Source: Solirubrobacterales bacterium 70-9
GTDB taxonomy: Bacteria; Actinomycetota; Thermoleophilia; Solirubrobacterales; 70-9
Reading direction: 5' to 3'
DNA length: 5,013 nucleotides
Assembly (NCBI GenBank): GCA_001898095.1
Contig: MKSH01000061.1
Span: forward strand, 12,832-17,844
The position numbers and the translations under genes were made by a program. Below are positions 1-4,991 of this stretch, one piece after another. The notes beneath the pieces were generated by a model that worked only from the letters and a program-made list of their open reading frames with translations, made no database searches and was not told the DNA's origin. Every line of letters begins with the position of its first letter. Position 1 is the stretch's first letter.

Positions 1-683
1 TGGCGACGATGCTCGCGGCGGGCAAGGAGGTCGTCTTCGTCACCAACAACCCGAGCAAAGTGCCGGAGGCCTATGCCGAGCGGCTGCGGGAACTGGGGGT
101 CGAGGTGGGGCCGGAGCGGATCGTCACCGCCGGGATCGTGGTGACCGAGCTGGCGCGGCAGGCGGCCGGACCGGGCGGCACCGCGCTGGTGCTCGGCCGC
201 CAGCCGCTGCGCGAACTGATCGCCGGCGCCGGGCTGAGGCTGGTCGACCACGAACACCCGACCAAGGCCGCGGTGGTCGTCGTCTCCGGCTTCCGCGACT
301 TCACCTACGACCACCTGCTGGCCTCGAAGCGGGCGCTCGACGCAGGCGCCGCGTTGGTCGCCACCAGCCACGATCCGACGATGCCGATGACCGGCGGCGA
401 GTGGCCGGGCACCGGATCGATCCTGGCCGCCGTGGAAGTCGCCTCGGGGAAAGTGGCGGAGATCGCCGGCAAGCCCGAGCACCACCTCTTCGAGCTGGCC
501 CTCTCGCGCATCCCCGCCGCGAAGCGGGTGGCGATGATCGGCGACCGCCTCTCCTCCGACATCGCCGGCGGCCACGCCGCGGGCCTCGACACGATCCTCG
601 TCCAGAGCGGCACCTCCGAGGACCCCGCCAAGACGCCGGTGACCCCGACCCACACCGTCGCCAACCTCGCCGCCCTGGTCTGA
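1..683 (+). CDS. HAD-IIA family (NagD-like) sugar/nucleotide phosphatase, 5' truncated
   Basis: Partial gene: the reading frame is open to the left window edge, and the first visible ATG (base 9) is internal because the protein already sits in the second HAD motif there. The missing N-terminus should carry the DxDG nucleophile motif, roughly 30-40 residues by family length. Counting from the ATG at 9, motif II is VFVTNNPS (Thr12), the C2-type cap follows (about 40-150), motif III is the Lys of GKPEHH (Lys155), and motif IV is MIGDRLSSDI (Asp179, Asp184), followed by the typical AGLDTILVQSG strand. All visible catalytic positions are intact. HAD-IIA enzymes are cytosolic Mg-dependent phosphatases acting on small phosphates such as sugar phosphates, glycerol phosphate, nucleotides or p-nitrophenyl phosphate; the substrate cannot be told from sequence. 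The gene converges on the thioesterase gene. The family call is secure; a specific name such as nagD is not justified. Confidence 0.93.
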   Translation, partial: ATMLAAGKEVVFVTNNPSKVPEAYAERLRELGVEVGPERIVTAGIVVTELARQAAGPGGTALVLGRQPLRELIAGAGLRLVDHEHPTKAAVVVVSGFRDFTYDHLLASKRALDAGAALVATSHDPTMPMTGGEWPGTGSILAAVEVASGKVAEIAGKPEHHLFELALSRIPAAKRVAMIGDRLSSDIAGGHAAGLDTILVQSGTSEDPAKTPVTPTHTVANLAALV

Positions 684-690
684 CCCCCCT

Positions 691-741
691 CGGTGCGTTC
701 GCACTTCTAGCCGCTATGCGGCCATTACTGCGAACTCACCG
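691..741. terminator. Nested inverted repeat between convergent genes, candidate bidirectional terminator
   Basis: The arm CGGTGCGTTCGCA (691-703) is complementary to TGCGAACTCACCG (729-741) at 12 of 13 positions; the one mismatch is 696 against 736. The 25-nt loop contains a second hairpin, GCCGC-TAT-GCGGC (710-722). The structure begins 7 bp after the HAD stop codon, and its right arm contains the thioesterase stop codon (738-736), so it lies where transcripts of both convergent genes end. There is no T tract on either side, so it is not a classical intrinsic terminator; it could act as a U-tract-less terminator or as a 3'-end stabilising structure. The pairing is read directly from the sequence; the function is inferred. 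Confidence 0.45.
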
Positions 742-1515
742 TTCGGCGACGAGCAGGGACTGCATCGCGCGGCCGAGGCGCCCGCGTTCGTCGCTCAGCA
801 CCGACTCGGCGGTGGCGTTGCCGCGCGGGCGCGGCAGGGTGATGGCGTCGACGCCGATCCATTCTCCCTCCGGTAGGCGCTCGATCTGCACGGTGAGGTC
901 GACGTTGACGAAGACGAAGCGGCGGAAGTCGACGGCGCCGCTGATCCCGTTGCCGACGTCGGCGGCGATCAGCAGCCGCTCCAGCGGCCGCGGCTCCTCG
1001 CCCTCGACCAGCGGGTGGCGCATCCGCAGGAAGGCGGCAGCGGGACCGATCTCGGTGAAGGCGCCGGAGACGAAGCGGATCTCCATCGCCGTGTGGTAGC
1101 CGACGGTTTCCCCGGTGGGGAAGAAGTTCGCCGGCCCCGGCTCGCTCGGCAGCGCCGGGCCGGGTGGGATCGCGACCGCCTCGGCGGGCAGGTCGACCGG
1201 CGCCGTCCGCAGCCGCCAGCCGCGCGCCATCATCAGCACCTCGCCGTCGATCCGCAGCTCCGCCTCGACCATCTGCACGCGCCGGCCGGGCCGGACGATC
1301 CGCGCCTCGACCTCGACCGGGGCGATCGGGATCGAGCGCAGGATCTCGAAGGTCAGCCGCGAGACCTGGAAGTCCTCGGCTTCCGGCAGCAGCTCGAGCT
1401 CCCGCCCGAGCAGCGCCGCCGGCGGCCCGGCGTGCTGCGCCCCGGGATCCCACGGCCCCCGGGTCAGCTCGGTGGCGCGGTACTCGCCCCCGTCGGGCTC
1501 ATAGAAGGCGGACAC
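736..1515 (-). CDS. TesB-like acyl-CoA thioesterase family protein (double hotdog)
   Basis: A 259-residue protein with the layout of the actinobacterial thioesterase family (4HBT_3/TesB-like): two hotdog folds in one chain. The N-terminal signature is GPWDPGAQHAGPPAALLGR (residues 20-38), the helix-capping HAGPP segment of the family. It is followed by strands such as VEVEARIVRPGRRVQMVEAEL (about 67-87). The second hotdog includes AADVGNGIS (184-192), FVNVDLTVQIERLPEGEWIGVDA (about 202-224) and the closing SDERGRLGRAMQSLLV (241-256). Family members hydrolyse acyl-CoA thioesters in the cytosol; chain length and physiological substrate are unknown here, and some homologues are uncharacterised. 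The start is GTG at 1515, chosen because AGGA lies 7 nt upstream (bases 1526-1523) and the family signature follows at the usual distance. It lies 51 bp downstream of the CAP-protein gene on the same strand with no clear terminator between, so co-transcription is possible, although the functions do not obviously connect. Confidence 0.88.
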   Translation of the reverse strand: MSAFYEPDGGEYRATELTRGPWDPGAQHAGPPAALLGRELELLPEAEDFQVSRLTFEILRSIPIAPVEVEARIVRPGRRVQMVEAELRIDGEVLMMARGWRLRTAPVDLPAEAVAIPPGPALPSEPGPANFFPTGETVGYHTAMEIRFVSGAFTEIGPAAAFLRMRHPLVEGEEPRPLERLLIAADVGNGISGAVDFRRFVFVNVDLTVQIERLPEGEWIGVDAITLPRPRGNATAESVLSDERGRLGRAMQSLLVAER

Positions 1516-1522
1516 GGCCGCA

Positions 1523-1526
1523 TCCT
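1523..1526 (-). promoter_or_regulatory. Ribosome binding site for the thioesterase gene
   Basis: AGGA on the minus strand, 7 nt before the GTG at 1515. It decides the GTG start. An ATG overlapping this motif (minus-strand reading begins at 1523) is out of frame. The rest of the 1516-1566 gap holds a GC-rich 10-bp palindrome GGCGCGCGCC (1535-1544) and no recognisable T-tract terminator. Confidence 0.6.
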
Positions 1527-1566
1527 ACGGAGCGGGCGCGCGCCTTCGCTTGCGTTCGGCGGGCGG

Positions 1567-2163
1567 TCAGCAGGCGTGGCTGCCGAAGGACTCGGTCCAG
1601 ACGGCGGCGCCGGAATAGCCTTCGAGCTGGCCGACCCGTTGGCCGATGCCGATTTCGGTGTACGGGCCGAGGATGTTTTCGTGGTGCTCGGGCGATTCGA
1701 GCCAGCGGGTGACGATCGAGCGCACGGTCGCGTAGGAGCCCGTTCCCCAGGCGATGTTCTCGGCGACCTTCCAGCAGCCCTTCAGGTAGCCGAACTGCTG
1801 ATCCCAGAAGTAGAAGCTGCGCCCGCAGGCGTAGTGGCTGAATTCGTTGCAGCCGAGGATGTCGATCGACTTCTGGGTGGCGGCCCGGCCCAGCCGGCGG
1901 TTCGCCTTCAACGGCGCGAGGCCGTTCGCCGCGCGGGCGTAGTTCGTCATGCAGAGGACCACCCCAGCCCCTTCTTCGGCCGACAGGCCCGGAGTGGTTT
2001 GATTGGGGCAGGCTTCTTCCGGCGCAACTTCGCCGGGAGAGAAGGCAGGCGTCGGCGTCACCGCGACGCGCTTGGAACGCACGCCGCGCCCATCGGCGGC
2101 GGCGCTGAAGAGAAGCACGCAGACTCCCGTCCAAAGAAGGATGGAAGCCAATTTGAATTTCAT
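1567..2163 (-). CDS. Secreted CAP-domain (SCP/PR-1-like) protein
   Basis: A 198-residue protein with an N-terminal signal peptide: basic MKFK, hydrophobic core to about residue 20, and a likely signal peptidase I site around AAADG (21-25). A short Pro/Thr-rich linker precedes the CAP domain (about 66-198). CAP hallmarks are the helix LCMTNYARAANGLAPL (70-85), FSHYACG with His110, AENIAWG with Glu135, WLESPEHHENIL (154-165) with His160 in the usual cavity position, and the closing strand VWTESFG (188-194). Six cysteines remain after signal removal (52, 71, 105, 113, 130, 198), one the last residue, which fits disulfide bonding outside the cell. Bacterial CAP proteins are widespread but mostly without a proven activity; envelope-associated or lipid/ligand-binding roles are suggested for the superfamily. 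The start at 2163 is preferred because GAAGGG (2175-2170) lies 6 nt upstream and the signal peptide begins there. It is divergent from msrB. Confidence 0.88.
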   Translation of the reverse strand: MKFKLASILLWTGVCVLLFSAAADGRGVRSKRVAVTPTPAFSPGEVAPEEACPNQTTPGLSAEEGAGVVLCMTNYARAANGLAPLKANRRLGRAATQKSIDILGCNEFSHYACGRSFYFWDQQFGYLKGCWKVAENIAWGTGSYATVRSIVTRWLESPEHHENILGPYTEIGIGQRVGQLEGYSGAAVWTESFGSHAC

Positions 2164-2181
2164 ATGAGGCCCTTCGGGACC

Positions 2182-2202
2182 CGGTAAGAAATCGGTAAGA
2201 AA
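2182..2202. repeat. Tandem 10-nt direct repeat, period 11 bp, candidate operator
   Basis: Two perfect copies of CGGTAAGAAA (2182-2191 and 2193-2202) separated by one T, so both lie on the same face of the helix. Direct repeats with an 11-bp period are the usual architecture bound by OmpR/PhoB-type winged-helix response regulators. The position, 43-63 bases before the msrB start and 19-39 bases before the CAP start, suits a shared operator. The repeat is seen directly; regulator and function are inferred, and duplication by replication slippage cannot be excluded. Confidence 0.5.
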
Positions 2203-2211
2203 CGCCCCGTA

Positions 2212-2225
2212 CTCTGGACTCAGAG
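2212..2225 (+). promoter_or_regulatory. Small hairpin just upstream of the msrB ribosome binding site
   Basis: CTCTG (2212-2216) pairs with CAGAG (2221-2225) around a GACT loop, ending 3 nt before the msrB Shine-Dalgarno sequence. It is only 5 bp long, so stability is modest and it may be incidental. It could shape the 5' leader of msrB if transcription starts upstream of it. Confidence 0.3.
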
Positions 2226-2228
2226 ACG

Positions 2229-2235
2229 AAAGGAG
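2229..2235 (+). promoter_or_regulatory. Strong ribosome binding site of msrB
   Basis: AAAGGAG, 9 nt before the ATG at 2245, is the best Shine-Dalgarno match noticed in the window. It fixes the msrB start and suggests efficient translation. It lies between the 2212-2225 hairpin and the palindrome covering the start codon. Confidence 0.8.
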
Positions 2236-2236
2236 A

Positions 2237-2252
2237 TTGGACATATGTCCAA
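2237..2252. repeat. 16-bp perfect palindrome centred at the msrB start codon
   Basis: TTGGACATATGTCCAA reads the same on both strands and contains the msrB ATG (2245-2247). It could be an operator for a dimeric regulator or, in RNA, a weak hairpin that hides the start codon. It also creates an ATG on the opposite strand at 2244, which makes a misleadingly long CAP-protein reading frame. The palindrome is certain; a role is not shown. Confidence 0.5.
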
Positions 2253-2652
2253 CAAAGTCATCAAAAGTGATGAGGAGTGGCGTCAGGAGCTGACCCCGGA
2301 GCAGTACGAGGTCACCCGCCGCGGCGGCACCGAGCGCGCCTTCACCGGCCCTTACGTAAACGAGAAGGGCGAGGGCAGCTACAAGTGCGTCGGCTGTGGG
2401 ACCGAGCTGTTCAGCTCAGGGACGAAGTTCGACTCGGGCACCGGCTGGCCCAGCTTCACCGAGCCCGCCAACCTCGAGCACGTCGAACTGCGGCCGGACG
2501 ACACCTACGGGATGCGCCGCACCGAGGTCGTCTGCAAGACCTGCAACGCCCACCTCGGGCACGTTTTCGACGACGGCCCGCGCGACCAGGGCGGGACGCG
2601 TTACTGCATCAACGGCTGCGCGCTGGACTTCGAGCCGTCAAGCCAGGGCTAG
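2245..2652 (+). CDS. msrB: Peptide-methionine (R)-S-oxide reductase MsrB
   Basis: A 135-residue, full-length MsrB. The enzyme reduces the R-diastereomer of methionine sulfoxide in proteins, repairing oxidative damage in the cytosol; no signal peptide is present. Visible signatures: TGPYVNEKGEGSYKCVGCG with the first zinc pair Cys48/Cys51, FDSGTGWPSF (62-71), GMRRTEVVCKTCNAHLGHVFDDGP with the second zinc pair Cys97/Cys100 and conserved His103/His106, and RYCINGCALDF with catalytic Cys121. The resolving cysteine found in many MsrBs in the GCGWPSF loop is Thr66 here, which is a known subclass. An additional Cys125 lies four residues after the catalytic one, where Ser or Ala is common. The gene stands alone on its strand, with its own strong ribosome binding site and promoter region. 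Its stop codon overlaps that of the convergent response regulator gene by four bases, leaving no space for a separate terminator. Confidence 0.97.
   Translation: MSNKVIKSDEEWRQELTPEQYEVTRRGGTERAFTGPYVNEKGEGSYKCVGCGTELFSSGTKFDSGTGWPSFTEPANLEHVELRPDDTYGMRRTEVVCKTCNAHLGHVFDDGPRDQGGTRYCINGCALDFEPSSQG
2649..2652. other. Shared CTAG: overlapping stop codons of convergent genes
   Basis: CTAG serves as TAG for msrB (2650-2652) and, on the other strand, as TAG for the response regulator (2651-2649). Both transcripts must therefore end inside the opposite coding sequence, giving at least some antisense overlap. Confidence 0.9.
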
Positions 2653-3299
2653 GTCGTCCCGCCGGCCCCGAGGTAGCTGAACTTCACGGCCAGCGCGACC
2701 GCCTCGGTCCGAGTATCCACCTCGAGCTTGGCGATCGCGTTGCGCACGTGGGTGTGCACGGTCGCCGGGCTGAGCTGAAGCCGTTCGGCGATCTCTTTCA
2801 CCCGCAGGCCCTCGGCGAGCAGCTCGAGGATCTGGCGCTCCCGCGGTGAGAGCTCCAGCAGTTTCTCCACCTCGGAGGGCTTGCCGCCGGCAAAATCGCC
2901 GCCGAGGAAGGTGCCGCCGCCGGTCACCGCTTTGACCGCCTTGGCGATGTCCTCGGCGGGGGCCGACTTCAGCACGTAGCCACTCGCCCCGGCCCGCAGC
3001 GCCAAGGCCAGCAGGTCCGGCTGGGCGTGGGCCGTGAAGATGATCACCTTGGTCCGCGGGCGCACTTTCAGCACCTCGCGGGTCGCCTCGATGCCGTCGC
3101 GCTTCGGCAGCTCGACGTCGATGATCAGGACGTCGGGCTCCAGCTCCTTCACCACGTCGACCACATCGCGGCCATTTCCCGCCTCGCCGACGATCTCGAC
3201 GATGCTCGAATCGGCCATCCGGGCCTTGATCGCCTCGCGGACGATCTCGTGGTCGTCGCAGAGGACGACGCGCCTTGCCTCGCGTACGGTGGTGCTCAT
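2649..3299 (-). CDS. NarL/FixJ-type response regulator (receiver + LuxR HTH)
   Basis: A 216-residue two-component regulator. The receiver domain (about 9-125) has the acidic pair Asp15/Asp16 in VVLCDDHEIVREAI, phosphoacceptor Asp61 in IIDVELPKRDG, Thr89 in IIFTAHA and Lys111 in YVLKSAPAED. A short Gly-rich linker leads to a LuxR-type helix-turn-helix (about 149-207): LSPRERQILELLAEGLRVKEIAERLQLSPATVHTHVRNAIAKLEVDTRTEAVALA. All phosphorylation residues are intact, so it should be a phosphorylation-controlled DNA-binding transcription factor. No histidine kinase is in the window, so its partner and signal are unknown. It is the last gene of the cytochrome c-serS cluster: its ATG overlaps the serS TGA as ATGA, with no good Shine-Dalgarno sequence, which points to translational coupling. 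A possible internal promoter lies in the 3' end of serS. Family call secure; target genes unknown. Confidence 0.95.
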   Translation of the reverse strand: MSTTVREARRVVLCDDHEIVREAIKARMADSSIVEIVGEAGNGRDVVDVVKELEPDVLIIDVELPKRDGIEATREVLKVRPRTKVIIFTAHAQPDLLALALRAGASGYVLKSAPAEDIAKAVKAVTGGGTFLGGDFAGGKPSEVEKLLELSPRERQILELLAEGLRVKEIAERLQLSPATVHTHVRNAIAKLEVDTRTEAVALAVKFSYLGAGGTT

Positions 3300-4567
3300 C
3301 GGGCTGAGATTCTTTCAGGACAGCCGTATCGATGCAAAGAATTAGGTAGAGAAAAGCTTCCGTCCGCTTCTTGCCGGTTCTCGATCAAGGCGATGATCGT
3401 CCTTCCGACCGCGGTCGCGGTCCCGTTGAGAGTGTGCACCGCTTCCGGAGATTCGCCGCCGCCAGGCCGATACCTACAACCGAGGCGCCGTGCCTGGTAA
3501 TCGGTGGTATTCGAGCAGGAGGTCACCTCGCGGTAGCGCTCCTGGGACGGGATCCAGGCCTCGCAGTCGTACTTCTTCGCCGCCGGGGCGCCGAGGTCGC
3601 CGACCGCGATGTTCACCACCCGGTAAGGAATCTCCAACTTTCCGAGGATCGACTCCTCGATCGAGAGCAGCCGCTCGTGCTCCTCCTGCGAGGCCGAAGG
3701 CTCGACGAACGAGAACATCTCGACCTTGTCGAACTGGTGGACGCGGAAGATGCCGCGGGTGTCGCGCCCGGCGGCGCCCGCCTCGCGGCGGAAGCAGGTC
3801 GAGAAGGCGCAGTAGCGGAGCGGCAGGTCGGCGGCGTCGAGGATCTGGTCGGCGTGCAGCCCGGCCAGCGCCACCTCCGAGGTGCCGGTGAGGAAGAGCT
3901 CGTCCTTCTCGATCTCGTAGATCTGCTCGCGCGCCTCGGGGAAGTAGCCGGTTCCCTCCAGCGCCTCGGCGCGGACCAGCACCGGCGGGACCACCGGCTC
4001 GTGGCCCTCGGCGCGGACGGTGTCGATCGCCAGCCGCACGAGCGCCAGCTCGAGCAGCACCAGGTCCCCCTTCAGGTAGGAGAAGCGGGAGCCGGAGAGG
4101 CGCGCGGCGCTCTCCATGTCGATCACCCCGAGCTCGGTGCCGATCTCCAGGTGGTCGCGCGGCTCGAAGTCGAAGTGGGGCTTCTCGCCGACCTCGCGGA
4201 TCACCACCGCGTCCTCCTCGGCGAGCCCGTCGGGAGCGTCCGGGTCGGGGATGTTCGGCAGCGCCAGGGTCAGCTCGCGCAGGCCGCCCTCGATCGCCTC
4301 CAGCTCCTCTTTGCCGGCGTCGATCGTCTCGCGCAGCTTCGCCACCGCGGCGATCTCCGCCTCGGCGTCGCCGCCCTCGCGTTTGATCTCGCCGATCCGC
4401 TTGGAGGCGGCGTTGCGCTCGGCCTGGGCGTCCTCGACCTGCGGCAGCAGCTCGCGCCGGCGGGCGTCCAGGGCCAGCAGCTCGTCGACCTCGCCGCCCG
4501 CGCCGCGCCGTGCCAAAGCCGCTTTCACCCGCTCGGGGTCGGAGCGGAGCAGCTTCAGGTCGAGCAT
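3296..4567 (-). CDS. serS: Seryl-tRNA synthetase
   Basis: A 423-residue cytosolic class II synthetase that charges tRNA-Ser (and tRNA-Sec where present) with serine. The N-terminus MLDLKLLRSDPERVKAALARRG is typical. Residues about 28-100 form the charged long coiled-coil arm that binds the tRNA variable arm. The catalytic core shows the serine-binding TGTSEVAL loop (227-234), motif 2 around CFRREAGAAGRDTRGIFRVHQFDKVEMF (258-285), the EVTSCSNTTDYQARR segment (347-361) and motif 3 HTLNGTATAVGRT (378-390) with Arg389. Length matches the family. The ATG at 4567 is chosen because it gives the canonical N-terminus; longer in-frame reading would run into the upstream gene. It starts 7 bp after the cytochrome c stop and overlaps the regulator start by 4 bp, so the three genes look like one operon. 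The last 20 or so codons are unusually rich in A/T-ending and rare codons compared with the rest of the gene. Confidence 0.97.
   Translation of the reverse strand: MLDLKLLRSDPERVKAALARRGAGGEVDELLALDARRRELLPQVEDAQAERNAASKRIGEIKREGGDAEAEIAAVAKLRETIDAGKEELEAIEGGLRELTLALPNIPDPDAPDGLAEEDAVVIREVGEKPHFDFEPRDHLEIGTELGVIDMESAARLSGSRFSYLKGDLVLLELALVRLAIDTVRAEGHEPVVPPVLVRAEALEGTGYFPEAREQIYEIEKDELFLTGTSEVALAGLHADQILDAADLPLRYCAFSTCFRREAGAAGRDTRGIFRVHQFDKVEMFSFVEPSASQEEHERLLSIEESILGKLEIPYRVVNIAVGDLGAPAAKKYDCEAWIPSQERYREVTSCSNTTDYQARRLGCRYRPGGGESPEAVHTLNGTATAVGRTIIALIENRQEADGSFSLPNSLHRYGCPERISAR
3301..3360 (-). promoter_or_regulatory. Low-GC 3' end of serS, possible internal promoter for the response regulator gene
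   Basis: This stretch has 27 G/C in 60 bases, clearly below the surrounding gene. On the minus strand TTGCAT is followed 17 nt later by AAGAAT, which then lies 9 nt before the regulator ATG. This is a weak -35/-10-like pair that would yield a nearly leaderless transcript. The match to consensus is poor (3/6 and 4/6), so this is a suggestion only. Confidence 0.25.
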
Positions 4568-4577
4568 TAGGCGCCTA
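4568..4577. repeat. 10-bp palindrome at the cytochrome c/serS junction
   Basis: TAGGCGCCTA is self-complementary. It contains the cytochrome c stop codon (4577-4575) and ends directly against the serS ATG. The minus-strand AGGCG within it, 4 nt from the ATG, is the only Shine-Dalgarno-like sequence for serS, so pairing here could in principle affect serS initiation. It may equally be chance. Confidence 0.3.
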
Positions 4578-4991
4578 CGGTTCTGACGGCCCGGTCTTCT
4601 GGCCCGGACGCGGCGAGTTCTCGGCAGCGGACCCGGCGTACTTCGCGACGAACTTGGCGACCGCTTCGGCTTCCTTGCCGACAACGATGTTCTGGGGCAT
4701 GATCGCGCCGGAGAAGCCGCCGTTCTGGATCGCGAAGAGGACGTCGTTGTAGCTCTCTTCGCGCTGGTTCAGATTCGGGCCCTGGGTCCGCTCGCCGCGG
4801 TTGCCGCTCCCCTGGGTCCCGGCCGCGCTCAGCGTGTGGCAGCCCGAGCAATGGGTGGCGAAGAGGACCGCCCCGTTGTAGTTCGGGTTGTCCTGCTTGA
4901 CCGCGAGGCCTTCTTCGCCGTACCCACAGGCAGAGATGCCGAGGGCGGCGGCAATCACCGCGGCTATCAAGATCATCGCTTTCGGACGCAC
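4575..4991 (-). CDS. Class I cytochrome c lipoprotein, single heme
   Basis: A small exported cytochrome c. The N-terminus has basic residues, a hydrophobic stretch (about 6-20) and the lipobox ISAC with Cys22, so it is probably lipid-anchored on the outer face of the membrane. The heme site is CSGCH (Cys48, Cys51, His52), preceded by GAVLFATHCSGCH, the usual first helix. Met99 in AIMPQN is the likely distal ligand, and VAKFVAKYAG (111-120) is the C-terminal helix. A Pro/Gly-rich tail follows. It would carry electrons in the respiratory chain or to a periplasmic-side partner; the partner is unknown. The listed GTG start (4991) has no Shine-Dalgarno sequence before it, and the frame stays open to the window edge (upstream codons read KQYDPRR), so the true start may be outside the window; the ATG at 4976 is a shorter alternative. 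The gene is followed 7 bp later by serS. Confidence 0.88.
   Translation of the reverse strand: MRPKAMILIAAVIAAALGISACGYGEEGLAVKQDNPNYNGAVLFATHCSGCHTLSAAGTQGSGNRGERTQGPNLNQREESYNDVLFAIQNGGFSGAIMPQNIVVGKEAEAVAKFVAKYAGSAAENSPRPGQKTGPSEP

Larger units (their letters stand above)
2164..2244. promoter_or_regulatory. Divergent promoter region between the CAP-protein gene and msrB
   Basis: An 81-bp gap that must hold the promoters of both divergent genes. It is visibly less GC-rich than its flanks in the 2182-2202 section. I could not assign convincing -35/-10 pairs on either strand; TAAGAA (2185-2190 and 2196-2201) and TACTCT (2210-2215) are only weak -10-like hexamers for msrB. The specific elements inside are listed separately. 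Confidence 0.6.

Noticed and set aside
401..1099. Plus-strand open frame bridging the HAD gene end and the thioesterase gene
   Set aside because: Arg/Pro-rich shadow translation without motifs, out of frame with the HAD gene and antisense to the thioesterase.
1535..1544. GC-rich palindrome GGCGCGCGCC considered as a terminator between the CAP and thioesterase genes
   Set aside because: A short alternating GC palindrome with no usable loop and no T tract, common by chance in DNA of this composition.
1015..2187. Long plus-strand open frame (about 390 codons) antisense to the thioesterase and CAP genes
   Set aside because: The translation is low-complexity Arg/Gly/Ala/Asp-rich with no family motifs, spans two well-supported minus-strand genes and is the expected shadow of GC-rich coding DNA.
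2182..2202. Direct repeat considered as a CRISPR fragment
   Set aside because: Only two 10-nt units with a 1-nt spacer; no spacers, no further repeats and no cas genes.
2164..2244. N-terminal extension of the CAP protein starting at the minus-strand ATG at 2244
   Set aside because: It would put 27 residues before an evident signal peptide, has no ribosome binding site, and overlaps the direct repeat and msrB leader. The ATG arises from the palindrome at the msrB start.
3371..4570. Long plus-strand open frame (about 399 codons) antisense to serS
   Set aside because: It mirrors serS almost exactly, is rich in Leu/Gly/Arg/Asp repeats typical of antisense GC-rich frames, and has no recognisable domain; serS itself is unambiguous.
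4568..4684. Extension of serS upstream to 4684
   Set aside because: The added 39 residues are Arg/Pro/Ser-rich, overlap the cytochrome c gene in another frame, and precede the canonical MLDLKLLRSDPE start of the family.
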